A DNA stretch of 64,000 bases from Unio delphinus (lineage: Eukaryota; Mollusca; Bivalvia; Unionida; Unionidae): NCBI GenBank assembly GCA_029339505.1, contig JAQISU010000041.1:8405501-8469500 (forward strand), written 5' to 3'. The first letter of the stretch is position 1. The number at the start of each line of letters is the position of its first letter. The position numbers and the translations under genes are program-made. Below, one piece after another: positions 11,310 through 21,572 of this stretch. Below the pieces are notes generated by a model, which saw only the letters and a list, made by a program, of their open reading frames with translations, was not told the DNA's origin and searched no databases.

Positions 11310-11545
11310 ATCCTTTATGTATGCTTAGAAACTACACAAAACCGTAGTAATGGCATTGTGCTGTCTTTAACATGTATGCCTAAAAACTACCCAAAACCGT
11401 AGTAATGGCATTGTGCTGTCCTTAACATGTAGCCTAGAAACTACCTAAAACCGTAGTAATGGCATTGTGCTGTCCTTAACATGTAGCCTAGAAGCTACCC
11501 CAATCCGTAGTAATGGCATTGTGCTGTCCTTAACATGTTTGCGCT
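11310..11545. repeat. 54-bp tandem repeat array, about four units
   Basis: The segment GTAGTAATGGCATTGTG starts at 11,344, 11,399, 11,453 and 11,507, giving periods of 55, 54 and 54. Each unit also contains a variant of CTAGAAACTACCC. A partial unit (11,098-11,135) lies upstream with TATATCCATCC repeats. A minisatellite inside element A. Confidence 0.88.
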
Positions 11546-11611
11546 GTCTAAAAAAACGGGTCAAAATTGACCCCCAATTTTTTTTTGTATTAGAAATATG
11601 TATTATCATAT

Positions 11612-11827
11612 ATGAATTCTGAAAATATGAAAAGGATTATAGCTGAAATTTCAAAATTGAAAAAACAAGATATAATATTATCTGACAATTTAAACCCTGG
11701 CCAAATTATGTCTGACTTTCAAGATATAGAATACGGTATTATTACTAACAAATATTTGCTGCCAAAGAAATATGCGCTGATAAAAAAAAATCCAGAATTC
11801 TATTCGCGACTCTCTTGCATTTTGTAG
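11612..11827 (+). CDS. Hypothetical 71-residue protein
   Basis: Lys/Ile-rich open frame from ATG 11,612 with no motif I recognise. It follows the minisatellite and precedes the virion module. No counterpart is obvious in element B, so it may be a fragment or a chance frame. Confidence 0.2.
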   Translation: MNSENMKRIIAEISKLKKQDIILSDNLNPGQIMSDFQDIEYGIITNKYLLPKKYALIKKNPEFYSRLSCIL

Positions 11828-11829
11828 TG

Positions 11830-12244
11830 ACGTGTGTTTGTCCCGTTATTTACTATCGTGGAAGGAATACAAAAAAAATTAGGCCGGGATAATAAATTGA
11901 AAAAGGAGGTTAATTCGAAGATTAAAAAAATATACGGGCGTTAATTCAAGAAAATGAAAAGAACCCGCTGGATACAACGAACGATTTGACAGTATAACAC
12001 GTTAGTAAAATTCTCGCACTGTTGCAAATACAATGGAAGGTATATTTGATCAAACAACACGGAAATAAATTAACTGAAAAATATTTTAGTGAGTGTTTTT
12101 TTTGTTACTTGTCTGTCTGAATCGGGTTCAAACGTAAATATCATTTGATGATGACAAAATCACTACATTGTACTTGAAAATCTCTTCGAGAATCAAATTC
12201 GAAATTGATTTACTGTTTTAATAATGGTCAACTAAGCTTTAACA
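11830..12244. other. AT-rich spacer
   Basis: No coding signature on either strand. It separates the repeat region from the + strand virion module. Confidence 0.5.
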
Positions 12245-13154
12245 ACTAGATTGGCTCGTGAAAAATTAAATGCAATTAAGAGATTTTTACCAATCCGCGA
12301 CTCTGTCAGAAATAAACTACAAGTTAGACAGAGTTTACAAACGGATTTTGCTGCGGGAGCTGAAGAGCTGTTTAAACCAATAACCACAGCAACGAAGGAG
12401 GTAGAGCGTGCTGTATGGGGGGATGTTCTCGAGACAGGAGAAAAAAGAAAGGAAAAATCTCTTATTGGTGAACTTGAAAAATAGCAACGGAAACTGAAAA
12501 AAACATCAGCGTTTTTAACACAACCTCCTCCTATTCCTCCTAGTCCAAAAAAACCCAGTGTTTCTTTAGTTGATAAATTTACAGAGACTGCTAAAACACT
12601 AATAAACCAACAGAAGTATCACGATTTAAGCAATTTTGCTATGGACAACTATAATTCAAGGGGGAAATTTTTAGCGGGTGAGTATAAAGACGATCCAATA
12701 TCACCCGATCACTGGGCTAATGCGTTGTATAAAAAAAATACTGGGGTTTTAGATGAAAGGATGAAGGAGTATAGAGTCTTCAAAAAAGAATTTGATTATT
12801 CTAAAAAACAAGAACGACAAAAAGAAAGAAAGCGCCAAACACCAACACCAAAACGAAAAATACAAAAAGAACCTCAATGATGATGCACAGGGTGCAACCG
12901 GGCAGGGATTTTCTGGGTGTGGAATTTCAGATAACGGTCTAGTTAGTTGTCCTGGTAATATTCGCAGCGATATAGCACGATTAGAAATTTTCATCGGAGG
13001 AAAACGAGCTGGAACCAACTCTACAGAAATAATTAATGAAGCATCTGATATTTGCAGGCGGTTATTTCAAGGCGGTATCATGGATATCAAAACATATCGA
13101 GATTTCATTAACGAGTTGGTGAAAAATTCTACGGATGGTTACCACAGTGACTAA
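12245..13154 (+). pseudogene. Conserved Polinton-like protein of unknown function, broken
   Basis: One frame runs from before 12,251 to 12,880 and is interrupted by TAG at 12,482-12,484. It starts TRLAREKLNAIKRFLPIRD, has a Pro-rich linker and then a basic charged segment. A frameshift near 12,860 leads to the conserved C-terminal part with DDAQGAT, PGNIRSDIARLEIFIGGKRAG and ASDICRRLF to TAA 13,154. Element B has the same N-terminal segment at 55,110 and the same C-terminal domain at 55,816-56,160, plus an acidic middle that is shorter here. I have the impression that this C-terminal motif recurs in animal Polintons, but I cannot assign a role. It opens the virion gene series. Confidence 0.5.
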
Positions 13155-13200
13155 GTCATCGGTGATGAATCACTGATTAGATAAATATCATTTAAATAAG

Positions 13201-13664
13201 ATGATCATACACTACAACCATGATAAACCAACCAGTGTCTATGTAGTAAACTCACGATTTCCAGCTTATAACGCGTACTATGGTGATGGTCTCGGTGATA
13301 CAATTGGAGGGTTATTTGCAAGAATGGCTCCAAAATAGCGACGCTAGCAAAACAATTATAAATGAAAGCCATTGATGTTATTCGTGATAAGGGTATTAGC
13401 ACTGTTGGAGATGCTGCCGGAAAAGCATTTTCAGCCGCGAAAGATAAACTAATAGCGCTTGTTCCCCGGCGAAGGAAACCACAACTGGGACCACTGCCAT
13501 CTACAGCGGATATGCCTGCAAGTGTTAGTAAAATTATAAATAAGGCAGTAGATCAGAAACTAACGTCACTGGTGACTCCATCATACACCAACGACCAAAG
13601 CAATATCGCAAATATGATAGCGGGAAATGGCTTTAGAAAACCACGACGTGGTCGACGACGATGA
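13201..13664 (+). pseudogene. Basic minor virion-type protein, frameshifted
   Basis: ATG 13,201 opens a 45-residue frame with a Tyr/Gly-rich YYGDGLGDTIGGLFARM segment ending in TAG at 13,336. The next part (13,362-13,664) continues with MKAIDVIRDKGISTVG, a Val/Ile-rich helix and a strongly basic tail GFRKPRRGRRR. In element B the two parts are in one frame across this junction (about 56,330-56,400), and a single missing base here (about 13,328) explains the split. A short Gly/Tyr segment, amphipathic helices and an Arg-rich tail suggest a DNA- or capsid-associated minor structural protein; this role is inferred. Confidence 0.5.
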
Positions 13665-13689
13665 TTTAGATCAATGAATATAGAATAAA

Positions 13690-15007
13690 ATGTTCAAACG
13701 GTCACCTGATACAGCATTTGATACGGTCGTCCCAGTGCTCAAGGATGATTCTGTACATGATTATCAATTCTATTCTTATCACGCAGTACAACCTGATCTT
13801 CATTCAAGAATTAAACTTTAAGTCCATGATACCAGTAAATACTTTCTAACGTGTGAAGCGTTCATCAAAGTAGAAGGAGAGCTTTTACGAGAAAATGATA
13901 CAGCATATCCAGATGACGCCCAAGTCGGTTTTGTTAATAATGGTATTATTGCGTTATTTGAAAGTGCAAGATATCTCATTGATGGAAAAGAGATTGAGTC
14001 GATAGAACGCGAGGTTGATGTTGCCACAACAATAATAGGGCTAGCGAGATATTCAGACGATTATACAAGATCGGCAGGTCCTTCTATGATGTTTGCAAAG
14101 GATAATAAGGATACTGCTGGAAAATTTCCATTTGTTTTCAGACAACCAAAGAATCGCGTTGCTCCCAACCCTGCTAATAATGATGAAGTCGAGGATATGA
14201 TTATAAACCACGATCCCCGCTACAACCTAGGAGCTGCAACACGTATGTCAATGTTGCGTGGAGTGCGTAGATTATTTTCATGCGCGATTCCACTACACCA
14301 TTGGATTCTGCAGAAATATCCGAAAAGTTATCTACGGGGCTAAGCATGCAGTAGCACTCGTACGAAAGGGTACTGACCATAACGCAATTTGGAGGATTCC
14401 AGCGGATTTACGTCCAGATCATGTAAATGATGATGCCGGTAAGGTCGTTTTAACAAAACTATCATTGTGGATGCCAGTGTTGACTCCAACACTCGGCACA
14501 GAAGAACGGCTTCTATCATTTATAGATCAAGGAGGAAAATCATTGCTGATTTGGTTAACAACGACTACAGATATTAAACAGGGCAACACTGATGGTATAT
14601 TTACATGGAATCTGGCATCGCGACAAGGTGTTTCAGCGCCGCGTCATATATTTATTGCGTTACAGGATATGACACGATTAGACAATCAAACACGTAGCCA
14701 TATGATATTTGATCAACTTGGGTGTAAGGAAGACTCGCTGAGAATAAACGGACAGCAGGAACCATCCGAGGATATACAACTTGATTACGATCACATCCAT
14801 ATTGCGCGCGTGTATCACAGGTTGTTGTCATATATGGCGCGCGATCAAAATGTCGATACTGGTTTGCAGATATCACAACACGATTGTAGTGCTCTTTATC
14901 CAATCTATTACTTTTCGTTGGAACAGCTTGATTTAACAATTATAGAGCGGTTGCTGTCATTCTCAGTGATAAATCAATGCTACTCGAAGGTGATGGAGGT
15001 AGAATGA
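13690..15007 (+). pseudogene. Major capsid protein (double jelly-roll type), broken
   Basis: The gene position, size (about 440 codons) and motifs such as VGFVNNGIIALFESARYLIDG, shared with element B, fit the Polinton major capsid protein, which builds the icosahedral shell. From ATG 13,690 the frame meets TAA at 13,819-13,821 where element B has CAA. It then runs to 14,343. A 5-bp loss near 14,301 relative to element B moves the rest into the frame 14,300-15,007, with RKVIYGAKHAVALVRKG and beta-rich sequence to the end. It lies just before the hydrophobic protein and protease genes. Confidence 0.72.
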
Positions 15008-15065
15008 GAGTAATTGATGCACCAGTAGAAAACATGTAGCAATTAGATCAATCTGTTATTGTATA

Positions 15066-15488
15066 ATGAAATACAGTCATATTAGTGTTGCGTTAACTCC
15101 CGGTCAACTCAAGAAATTGCAATCGGAATCAACTAAAAAATGCGTTACCACAATAACACTGAAACCCAACCAGATGACTGGCGGGTCGAATAAATTGTCG
15201 CTGACAACTCGTCAAGTAAAACACTTCAATGATTCGTTCAAGGATAAAAAAGGCGTTCAGATCACTCTCTCTGTAGCCGCGATCAGCGACATGAAAATCA
15301 GGTGGTATATTCCTGTTGTTAGCTGCGTTACCAGCGTTGATTGCGGCAGTGGCCCCAACGGTGGCTCAAGCGGCGGCGCTAGGAGCCGTTGGTACCGCGG
15401 CAGGAATGGCATTAAAGAAAGCAACTGGGTGCGGGTATAAAAAAAAGAAAGGAAAGGGTCTAAGACTACCAGGAACCCCGTATTCATG
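15066..15488 (+). pseudogene. Small hydrophobic Polinton-type protein, frameshifted
   Basis: The first half (15,066 to about 15,300) has two LTPGQLKKL/LTTRQVKHF-type repeats, each followed by a Thr/Leu-rich strand. In the adjacent frame, from about 15,298, comes a long Ala/Leu/Val hydrophobic segment, then KKKKGKGLRLPGTPYSW to a stop. One base near 15,298 separates the frames. A small protein of this design sits between capsid and protease in many Polintons; membrane or minor capsid roles are guesses. It is deleted in element B. Confidence 0.5.
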
Positions 15489-15536
15489 GTAGAGCGGAAA
15501 AGGCCTGAGAATCCCAGGAACAGTTTACTAGTTCAA

Positions 15537-15977
15537 ATGTCCAATTTTGATTTACTCGATGCAGCTAAAAAATTGACTATAAAAAACTTCAGAGGTGTCT
15601 TTATGAAAGATCAGTTGCCGGCACAACCAAACAGCGTCGAAACCGGTATTATCAAACTTGATAACAGCACCGGACCTGGTACTCACTGGGTTGCATACGC
15701 AATTGATCCACGTGCAATCGTTTATTTCGATTCATATGGATTAGCACCGCCGAAGGAATTCATGCGTTATATAAACCGTTTAAAAACTCCTCGCTGGTAT
15801 TCCACGCTACCAACACAACAAATGAATGACCCACCAATATGCGGCAGCGAAGTATTAAATGTACTCGATGCTATTTCATCATCTGGAAAACCACCGCATG
15901 TTGTCGTAAATGAATACACCAGCAATCGAAGTCGTCAACGAAGTGATTTTAGAGAGAGATTCTATAGAATAACATGA
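15537..15977 (+). CDS. Adenain-like cysteine protease
   Basis: Virion maturation protease of the adenovirus endopeptidase (C5) family. I prefer ATG 15,537 because the conserved sequence begins at MSNFDLLDAAKKL; an in-frame ATG at 15,486 would add 17 unconserved residues. Counting from 15,537 the expected active site is visible: His50 in GTHWVAYA, Asp65 in YFDSYG, Gln95 in TQQMND and Cys102 in PPICGSE. The 146-residue length is compact for the family. The end overlaps the start of the fibre-like gene by 4 bases (ATGA). This is the only core element A gene that reads intact. In element B all but the last codons are deleted. Confidence 0.88.
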   Translation: MSNFDLLDAAKKLTIKNFRGVFMKDQLPAQPNSVETGIIKLDNSTGPGTHWVAYAIDPRAIVYFDSYGLAPPKEFMRYINRLKTPRWYSTLPTQQMNDPPICGSEVLNVLDAISSSGKPPHVVVNEYTSNRSRQRSDFRERFYRIT

Positions 15978-16999
15978 TTGATATTTGGGGGAGACAATTA
16001 TCAGCGCTGAAGAAACCCGGACCTGATGGCGTTGCAACTGGTGATATAAAAAAAATAATCAAAGATGAAATAGCTGAGACGTTGAACCTAGCAAGTGTTG
16101 ATCCCAATGAAATAGTTGTATTTCAAGATCGTCAGGGTAAATTGAAAACTAGTAATTTTTCCCTGGATGATATTTTAGTTAAACAAGGAGACGCTACCTA
16201 GAACACCGTTGCGCTATTTTCCGATCAGGGTAAACTCAAACCCGGCATATTCGTCTCGACGATTACAGATAAATTAAAAACTCTTAACGATGAGTTAAAA
16301 TTCATACAAAGTTTATTTTTGAGGATCCATAGACAACATCTCCAAACTTATCATTAATAAAAATCTCTATGGACAATATCAAAACTGTCAAAGATAAATT
16401 AAAATCGAATATGGCTTTCTTCGGCGAACCAGCGGTAATATCACCAAAGCTCACAGAGATAAAAAAATTCTATGTTGGAACTAGCATCACTTCAATCTAA
16501 AATTGAAGAGCACGGAAAACAATTTTCATTTCTTCGTAAAAATATTATAGAGAAATTTATTGGAACTACGTTGGATAAAATTGAAATAAAACTCCGGGAT
16601 ATTAAAAAATCCATCAATGAGACGAAAAACTTCATCGAGGCAATTAAAAATGATTTTTTGAGGATGATAACAATCATTGAAAAATCAAAAATTTCTCATG
16701 AGAAAACAAACAACGTAGTATACACGATCCAACACGGATCATTTGCGTGGACTACTACAGACAATATACTAAGTATCACTGCAACCGTCAAAGGCATTTA
16801 TCGATTAAAACTAGTAACACCGACTCAATTTAATATATCATCGTCGAGGTCATCTGTGGTCAACAATACGATATCAACAATCATCGATAAGGATACAACC
16901 GAACAATTCATGATAGCATCCACTGATAAAAATTTGATTAGGGTTTCAGTAACATGGTATGTGGAATTCGTAGCGGATTTAAGTAAACAGCTAAATTGA
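15974..16999 (+). pseudogene. Fibre-like virion protein with coiled coil, broken
   Basis: Starts MIDIWGRQL at ATG 15,974, overlapping the protease stop. It continues to TAG 16,199-16,201, then in the same frame with ALFSDQGKLKPG. After a damaged stretch (about 16,300-16,470) it resumes as a 175-residue frame to TGA 16,999. The middle is rich in heptad-like Ile/Leu/Lys (coiled coil). The last 95 residues form a beta-rich domain with GSFAWTTTDNILSI and VKGIYRLKLVTP. Element B keeps 296 residues of the same protein uninterrupted (57,749-58,639). A trimeric stalk with a terminal knob, as in viral fibres, is an inference from this layout and from gene position. Confidence 0.5.
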
Positions 17000-17023
17000 A
17001 ATCGTAAACTGATTTGGAAATAA

Positions 17024-17597
17024 AATGTCGTCATCAACGGTACCTTCGGTATCTCAATATTGCTATGATCAGGCAAGAGAGTTTTAGACTAAACTCAAAA
17101 CTCTCACTGAGGTGTATCAAACAAAAATAAAAAAAATACCAACGAAGAATCACCGCAGTTGATGTTACCGTGTACTCAGTGAGTGTTGTAATCACCGGAG
17201 CTGGTATAATACTATCCTCGGTGACAATGATTGCCCCGATAGCTGTTTCAATTTGTATATCAGCGGCGACAACAATCGCGGGAATAATTTCGATAATAAC
17301 GAAAAAATATCATCATGCAGCCAGAGTAAACTGCAAGACTACATAATTAAATTTCATGTTGTATCAACCGCGTACTCGCAATTATCCTCGTTGATATTGT
17401 CGGCGCTCGATGATACATTTATATCCGATGATGAGTTTTCAGCGATGGTAAGTATTTATGATTCCGCGATGTCAAAATTAGAAATACAACATGAATATAA
17501 TAATAATGACAACACCACAGGAATTACTTCAACTAATAGTGGAGAACACAAACCCAGTACAAACCAGCATGATCTCAATAACATCAACCAATCCTGA
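17024..17597 (+). pseudogene. Membrane protein of the virion module, broken
   Basis: ATG 17,024 begins MSSSTVPSVSQYCYDQ and meets a stop within 25 codons. A long hydrophobic stretch with IILSSVTMIAPIAVSI and ISAATTIAGII follows at about 17,190-17,300, long enough for one or two membrane helices. In another frame the C-terminal half (AYSQLSSLILSAL to 17,597) is conserved with 59,021-59,257 in element B. The last 92 bases overlap the penton-like gene in a different frame. Unnamed family. Confidence 0.45.
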
Positions 17598-18763
17598 ATT
17601 CAGTGTGAATTTCCCTATTCCGATTCCCGTGAAGGAGATAGCGTTAGAAAAACTACGAGTGTATCACAGTTGGCCTAATATTAGGTCGGTAGCATTTGGC
17701 GGTCAATAATCGAATAACAGCTTAGTATTCGCGAATAAAAATCGCGAAGACGGAACTCCAGACTGGAACGTTGTTTCGATACCATCTGGGTCGTACCAAA
17801 TTGGACAAATCAATGCTGAATTACAACGCAGAATAAAATCCATTACTGGAGCAGAATCGAAAATCGCTTTAACAGTCCACGAGCCGACACTATCATCCGC
17901 GATCGAAATAAACTCACCTAGTTATGTTGTAGATATATATCAGAGTTCTATAAGAACAATACTGGGAACCTGAAATCCCACCTCGACAAGTTAACATACC
18001 ACCTGAACCACAAAAATCCGATTATGTCACCGACAGAATAAAACCCGATAATCCAGTGAAAAGCTATAGCGGTTACAATAGGTTGAATTTTTTCACTGGA
18101 ATGATAGACGACCGCAACCGAAGATACTTCACAACTCGACGAGATAAAATCACTGAAAATTGTACAGCGTTCAATAACGATATTTCGCTGTTGTTAATAT
18201 CTCTTAAATCCGGCATTCTCACCCGAGATGAATTTATTAGCGTCGTAGAAACATGTAACAAAATCATCAACGACTTTCAAGATCAAGATATTCCCGCGTT
18301 GAAACTACACGGATATAACATCTCAGAACTACAAAAATCTCTCAATGATGCCATCGATAAAGGTTTCAAAAAAATCCACGATGCATGGACAAAATTAACA
18401 GAACAACAAACAACCGTCCTGAGATATAATAATGACCCAGACGAAGGTGGTAGGCATATTGCTCCTCAAAACGTCAATATATCCTCGGTGATAGCATTAA
18501 ATTTAGTATGTGATGTTATCGAAGGAAGCTATCAAATAAATCTCGAGCGATCAAATCAAGCTCAGCAGGGATATATTATATATTCATTTGCACCAACAGC
18601 TCCTCCAGGATTTCTAATTATTGAGGATCCAACTAATCCAGTCTATATGCGATGTCATAATAATTCATTAACGAGAATTAATTTCAGACTCACTGATCAA
18701 TCCAATAATCTAATTCATCTACAAGGTGAGGTTTTACAAATTAGTCCGTTTGTGAAATCCTAA
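17506..18763 (+). pseudogene. Penton-like minor capsid protein, broken
   Basis: ATG 17,506 overlaps the end of the membrane protein gene in another frame, an arrangement shared with element B. The N-terminal part has NPEFSVNFP, VKEIALEKLRVYHSWPNI and, after TAA 17,707-17,709, SIPSGSYQIGQIN. These are the beta-strand signatures I associate with Polinton minor capsid/penton proteins. A second break near 17,970 precedes the frame 18,056-18,763, which ends with NVNISSVIALNLVCDVIEGSY and a DQSNNLIHLQGE-type closing strand. The predicted role is closing capsid vertices. The assignment rests on motif memory and gene position. Confidence 0.55.
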
Positions 18764-18792
18764 ACGACTTTCATCGTAAAAGAATTGTTAAC

Positions 18793-18994
18793 CCATAGCA
18801 GCAGATGGGGTGGACTTCAACGACAATGGCGTCTTTTTTTTTGCCTTTGGACCCCTACAAGGAACAAAATCGACCTTTTTATTATATATTTACTAGGAAG
18901 CCTTGGTTTGTCAAATAGACCGTTCTATTAAATATTAACTAGAAGGTAGCTTTGTTGACGCCTAAAAGTTGGTATGTTCACCCCCTCTGCTGCT
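18793..18994. repeat. Right terminal region of element A, a fold-back
   Basis: CATAGCAGCAGATGGGGT at 18,794 and its inverted partner ACCCCCTCTGCTGCT at 18,980-18,994 bracket about 170 bp with a T run and GGAAGCCTTGGTTTG. The same module closes element B (60,543-60,718). The outer copy pairs with the left terminus at 3,767. Confidence 0.65.
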
Positions 18995-19291
18995 AGCTTT
19001 GTCACAAAACTTCAAATGCTACACATGTGCTCTTGAAATATAGATGTGAAAGTCGGGTCCAAATGCAAATAAGAACTTTTGCATCCTTGACATCAACTTA
19101 TTTTAGTCAAAATCGAGTAAAAATGAAAATAAAAAGTGCTTCGTCCTTACTATCCCTAGTTTTAGTCAAATACATACTTCATCTTCCAACAGTCGTCAGT
19201 TAAAAATTCCACTGTTGCAATCCTCCCACCTATCTATATTAAAGAAATATTAAAAACAAGAGGAAAAGTTTTGTATCTGTGATAAGAGTTG

Positions 19292-19379
<88 letters not shown>

Positions 19380-20803
19380 TAGATGTGTCTGTGTGTGTGT
19401 ATGTTAAATGACATACAGTTGTAATATATAATGACAATAATAAAAATTGAACAGTGATTGCGTTGAAACTATATCACTTTTTCAATAAGAGTAAAGGATG
19501 AACGGATAACTGAAGATCTTCAAATATATACATGCGTTTTTCCCTGTAGGATTATTTATCAGGCTGTCACATTAGCTTTCTTTCCAACTCAGTTAATACA
19601 AGGCTTGTGAGCATTAGTACATAATGAATAAAGAAAACCTCAGGTTATTTTCTGATGTTGCAAAACTGACAGATACAAATAAATAGGAGGGTATGTAAAG
19701 GGAATTAACTCGTTGTCTTTATGGTTGCACTAATACAAAAAAATGCATTGGCACTTGGTTGTTAATAATAAATTATTGAATTTCTTAACAGCCAGGTATG
19801 GTCTCGTGCCAGTTCATGTGTACTTCTCCGGTTATATAATCCAGTGTTGAAGTTATACACATTTCCGAAGTTAGTTCCTGTCGGAGAAGCGTCGGAGGTG
19901 ATATCTCAAACCATTTTAATTTGATAGAAATCTAACAAACCATTGCACGTTTAAACTGATCAATTTGATAACGGATGGGCAGATATAATGACATATTTGC
20001 ATGATGAAATAACTAGTTTGAAACAGTCTATAGATGTTTTCAGAGATTGTAATAAACATACACGGCGATATAAATTCCATCCGCACTTTAAAGATAATCA
20101 GGTAATGATGAGGTTAGGAAAGAGGATTATAAATATTGCACAAATAGAACAGTTTAATCATGATTTCGGGACAAATTTATGTGCAGCTCTTATTTTTACC
20201 TTTGTGTCCACGTAATGTAAATAACGAGTTTTATTTTATTTTATTTGTTTACATCCCTATAGTTTTCTAATTTAAAAACATTTGAGGGCGGGTGGGAGTA
20301 TTGTCACGAAATTGTGTGTACTAAAATACATTTACATAACATATGAACAATACAAGGGTATCGTTCCCACTTACGGCAACACCCGGAGCTATAGTTTTAG
20401 CCTTAGCTATTTCAATATACTGAGTTTGGTTTAAGAACTGCTGCACATACAAGGTACCGACGGTAAGAGTACCTATTACCTCGAGTGACATTGACCATAA
20501 CCAGGGTACTTATTGTACCAAATTCTCTATATAATCCCAGTATATATTACTGACAGGAAACTAACCACATTACGAAAGTAATCTTCAAGTGTAAGTATAT
20601 TCACAAAGTTTTGTGTACCACCATTAGATAAATAACATATCATACGTTCTACAATATATTTAATCATCCCTTTATGTGTGAACTTTTCTACTGGTTTTAG
20701 GTCTGCCTCTGATGCAGGAGGACGTGGTTTCGAACCCTGGCTGTGACATACCGAATATTTCAAAAACGTTAGAACCATCTGCCTCGCTTTGGCGCTCAGC
20801 ATT
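18995..20803. other. Intergenic DNA between element A and the HECT unit
   Basis: No recognisable gene. It contains the (TA)n tract at 19,294-19,374 and a short GTGT run. The small frames at 19,988 and 20,527 show no family signature. Confidence 0.55.
19294..19374. repeat. (TA)n microsatellite
   Basis: About 40 uninterrupted TA dinucleotides. Confidence 0.97.
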
Positions 20804-20809
20804 AAAAGG

Positions 20810-21400
20810 TATGAGGCGCCGTAGCGGACAAAAGCTGGTCCAATCAGAACTTTGCCGTTGAAATTTCGATGTCGTATGTCGAGATATCCAATTTCACGTG
20901 TTGAATCATAAATCGTTGTCCTTTAAAGTTCCATTTCGTAGGCCGAGATTTTAGATTGTATCTGTTGAATCAAACAGTAGTGGTTGAAAGTTATATTTTA
21001 TATGTTGAGATTTAAAATTGTGGTGTTTGAAATACATAGCGGTAGCTGAATGATCCATTTCATATGTTGAGTTTTTAGATTGTACCTGTTGAATTACATA
21101 GCGGTCTGTTTCAATCAGAACGTTGACGTTGAAATTTTGATGTCGTATGTCGAGAAATCCAATTTCACGTGTTGAATCATAAATCGTTGTCCTTTAAAGT
21201 TCCATTGTGTGGGTCGAGATAGCGGTGATTGGACCTTTCTTTGTACTAGTCAGAATTGCTATTTTTATATAGTGAAATGTTATCGGGCATTAACTTTTAT
21301 CATTTACAGTTTGAAAGTTACCACTCACAGGTCGAGAATTACTATGAATTTCCTCGCTAAGGGTCGCTCTTGTAAAACGGCGCGTATTATTTTTAACCAA
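20810..21400 (+). repeat. Left terminal inverted repeat of the HECT unit
   Basis: The first 280 bp match the reverse complement of 37,500-37,817 almost base for base, apart from an extra roughly 40-bp duplication in the right copy (37,639-37,719). Beyond that, homology is patchy to about 21,400 (for example the TCGAGAATTAC region). The repeat is itself built of units of about 62 bp with a core like ATATGTTGAGATTT, and the block near 20,865 recurs at 21,140. Confidence 0.85.
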
Positions 21401-21572
21401 GGAGGCTGTTGGTCGTTGTGTTTCGTTTTTCATGATACGCGTAAATATTATTACATCTCTGATGAGAGGATTGATCTTATTCTTATTTTCACCAACAGGA
21501 GTAATGTGCTGCGGGACTTAATTCTTTATATTTTTTTTATGACAATACAATTCGTGCATTTACGCTAATAAA

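Larger units (their letters stand above)
3767..18994 (+). mobile_element. Polinton/adintovirus-like element A (decayed)
   Basis: About 15.2 kb with the gene kit of a Polinton/Maverick/adintovirus: packaging ATPase, integrase, DNA polymerase, adenain-like protease, double jelly-roll type capsid protein and penton-like protein. The left end starts AGTAGTAGAGGGGGTGAA. The right end, read on the opposite strand, starts AGCAGCAGAGGGGGTGAA, and both continue into ACATAC. I take these as the two termini. The six bases outside (ACGTCA on the left, AGCTTT on the right) do not match, so no target duplication is visible. Many frameshifts and stops show an old insertion. Paralogous element B at 41-61 kb was used to locate the breaks. 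Confidence 0.82.

Noticed and set aside
11310..11545. CRISPR array
   Set aside because: Eukaryotic context, and the units are contiguous tandem repeats without distinct spacers.
3767..18994. Target-site duplication for element A
   Set aside because: ACGTCA and AGCTTT do not match. Shifting the ends by a few bases did not produce a match.
21209..21568. Gene in the left terminal repeat (119 residues)
   Set aside because: A weakly similar frame in the right repeat (37,170-37,436) is explained by DNA homology of the repeats. No known motif.
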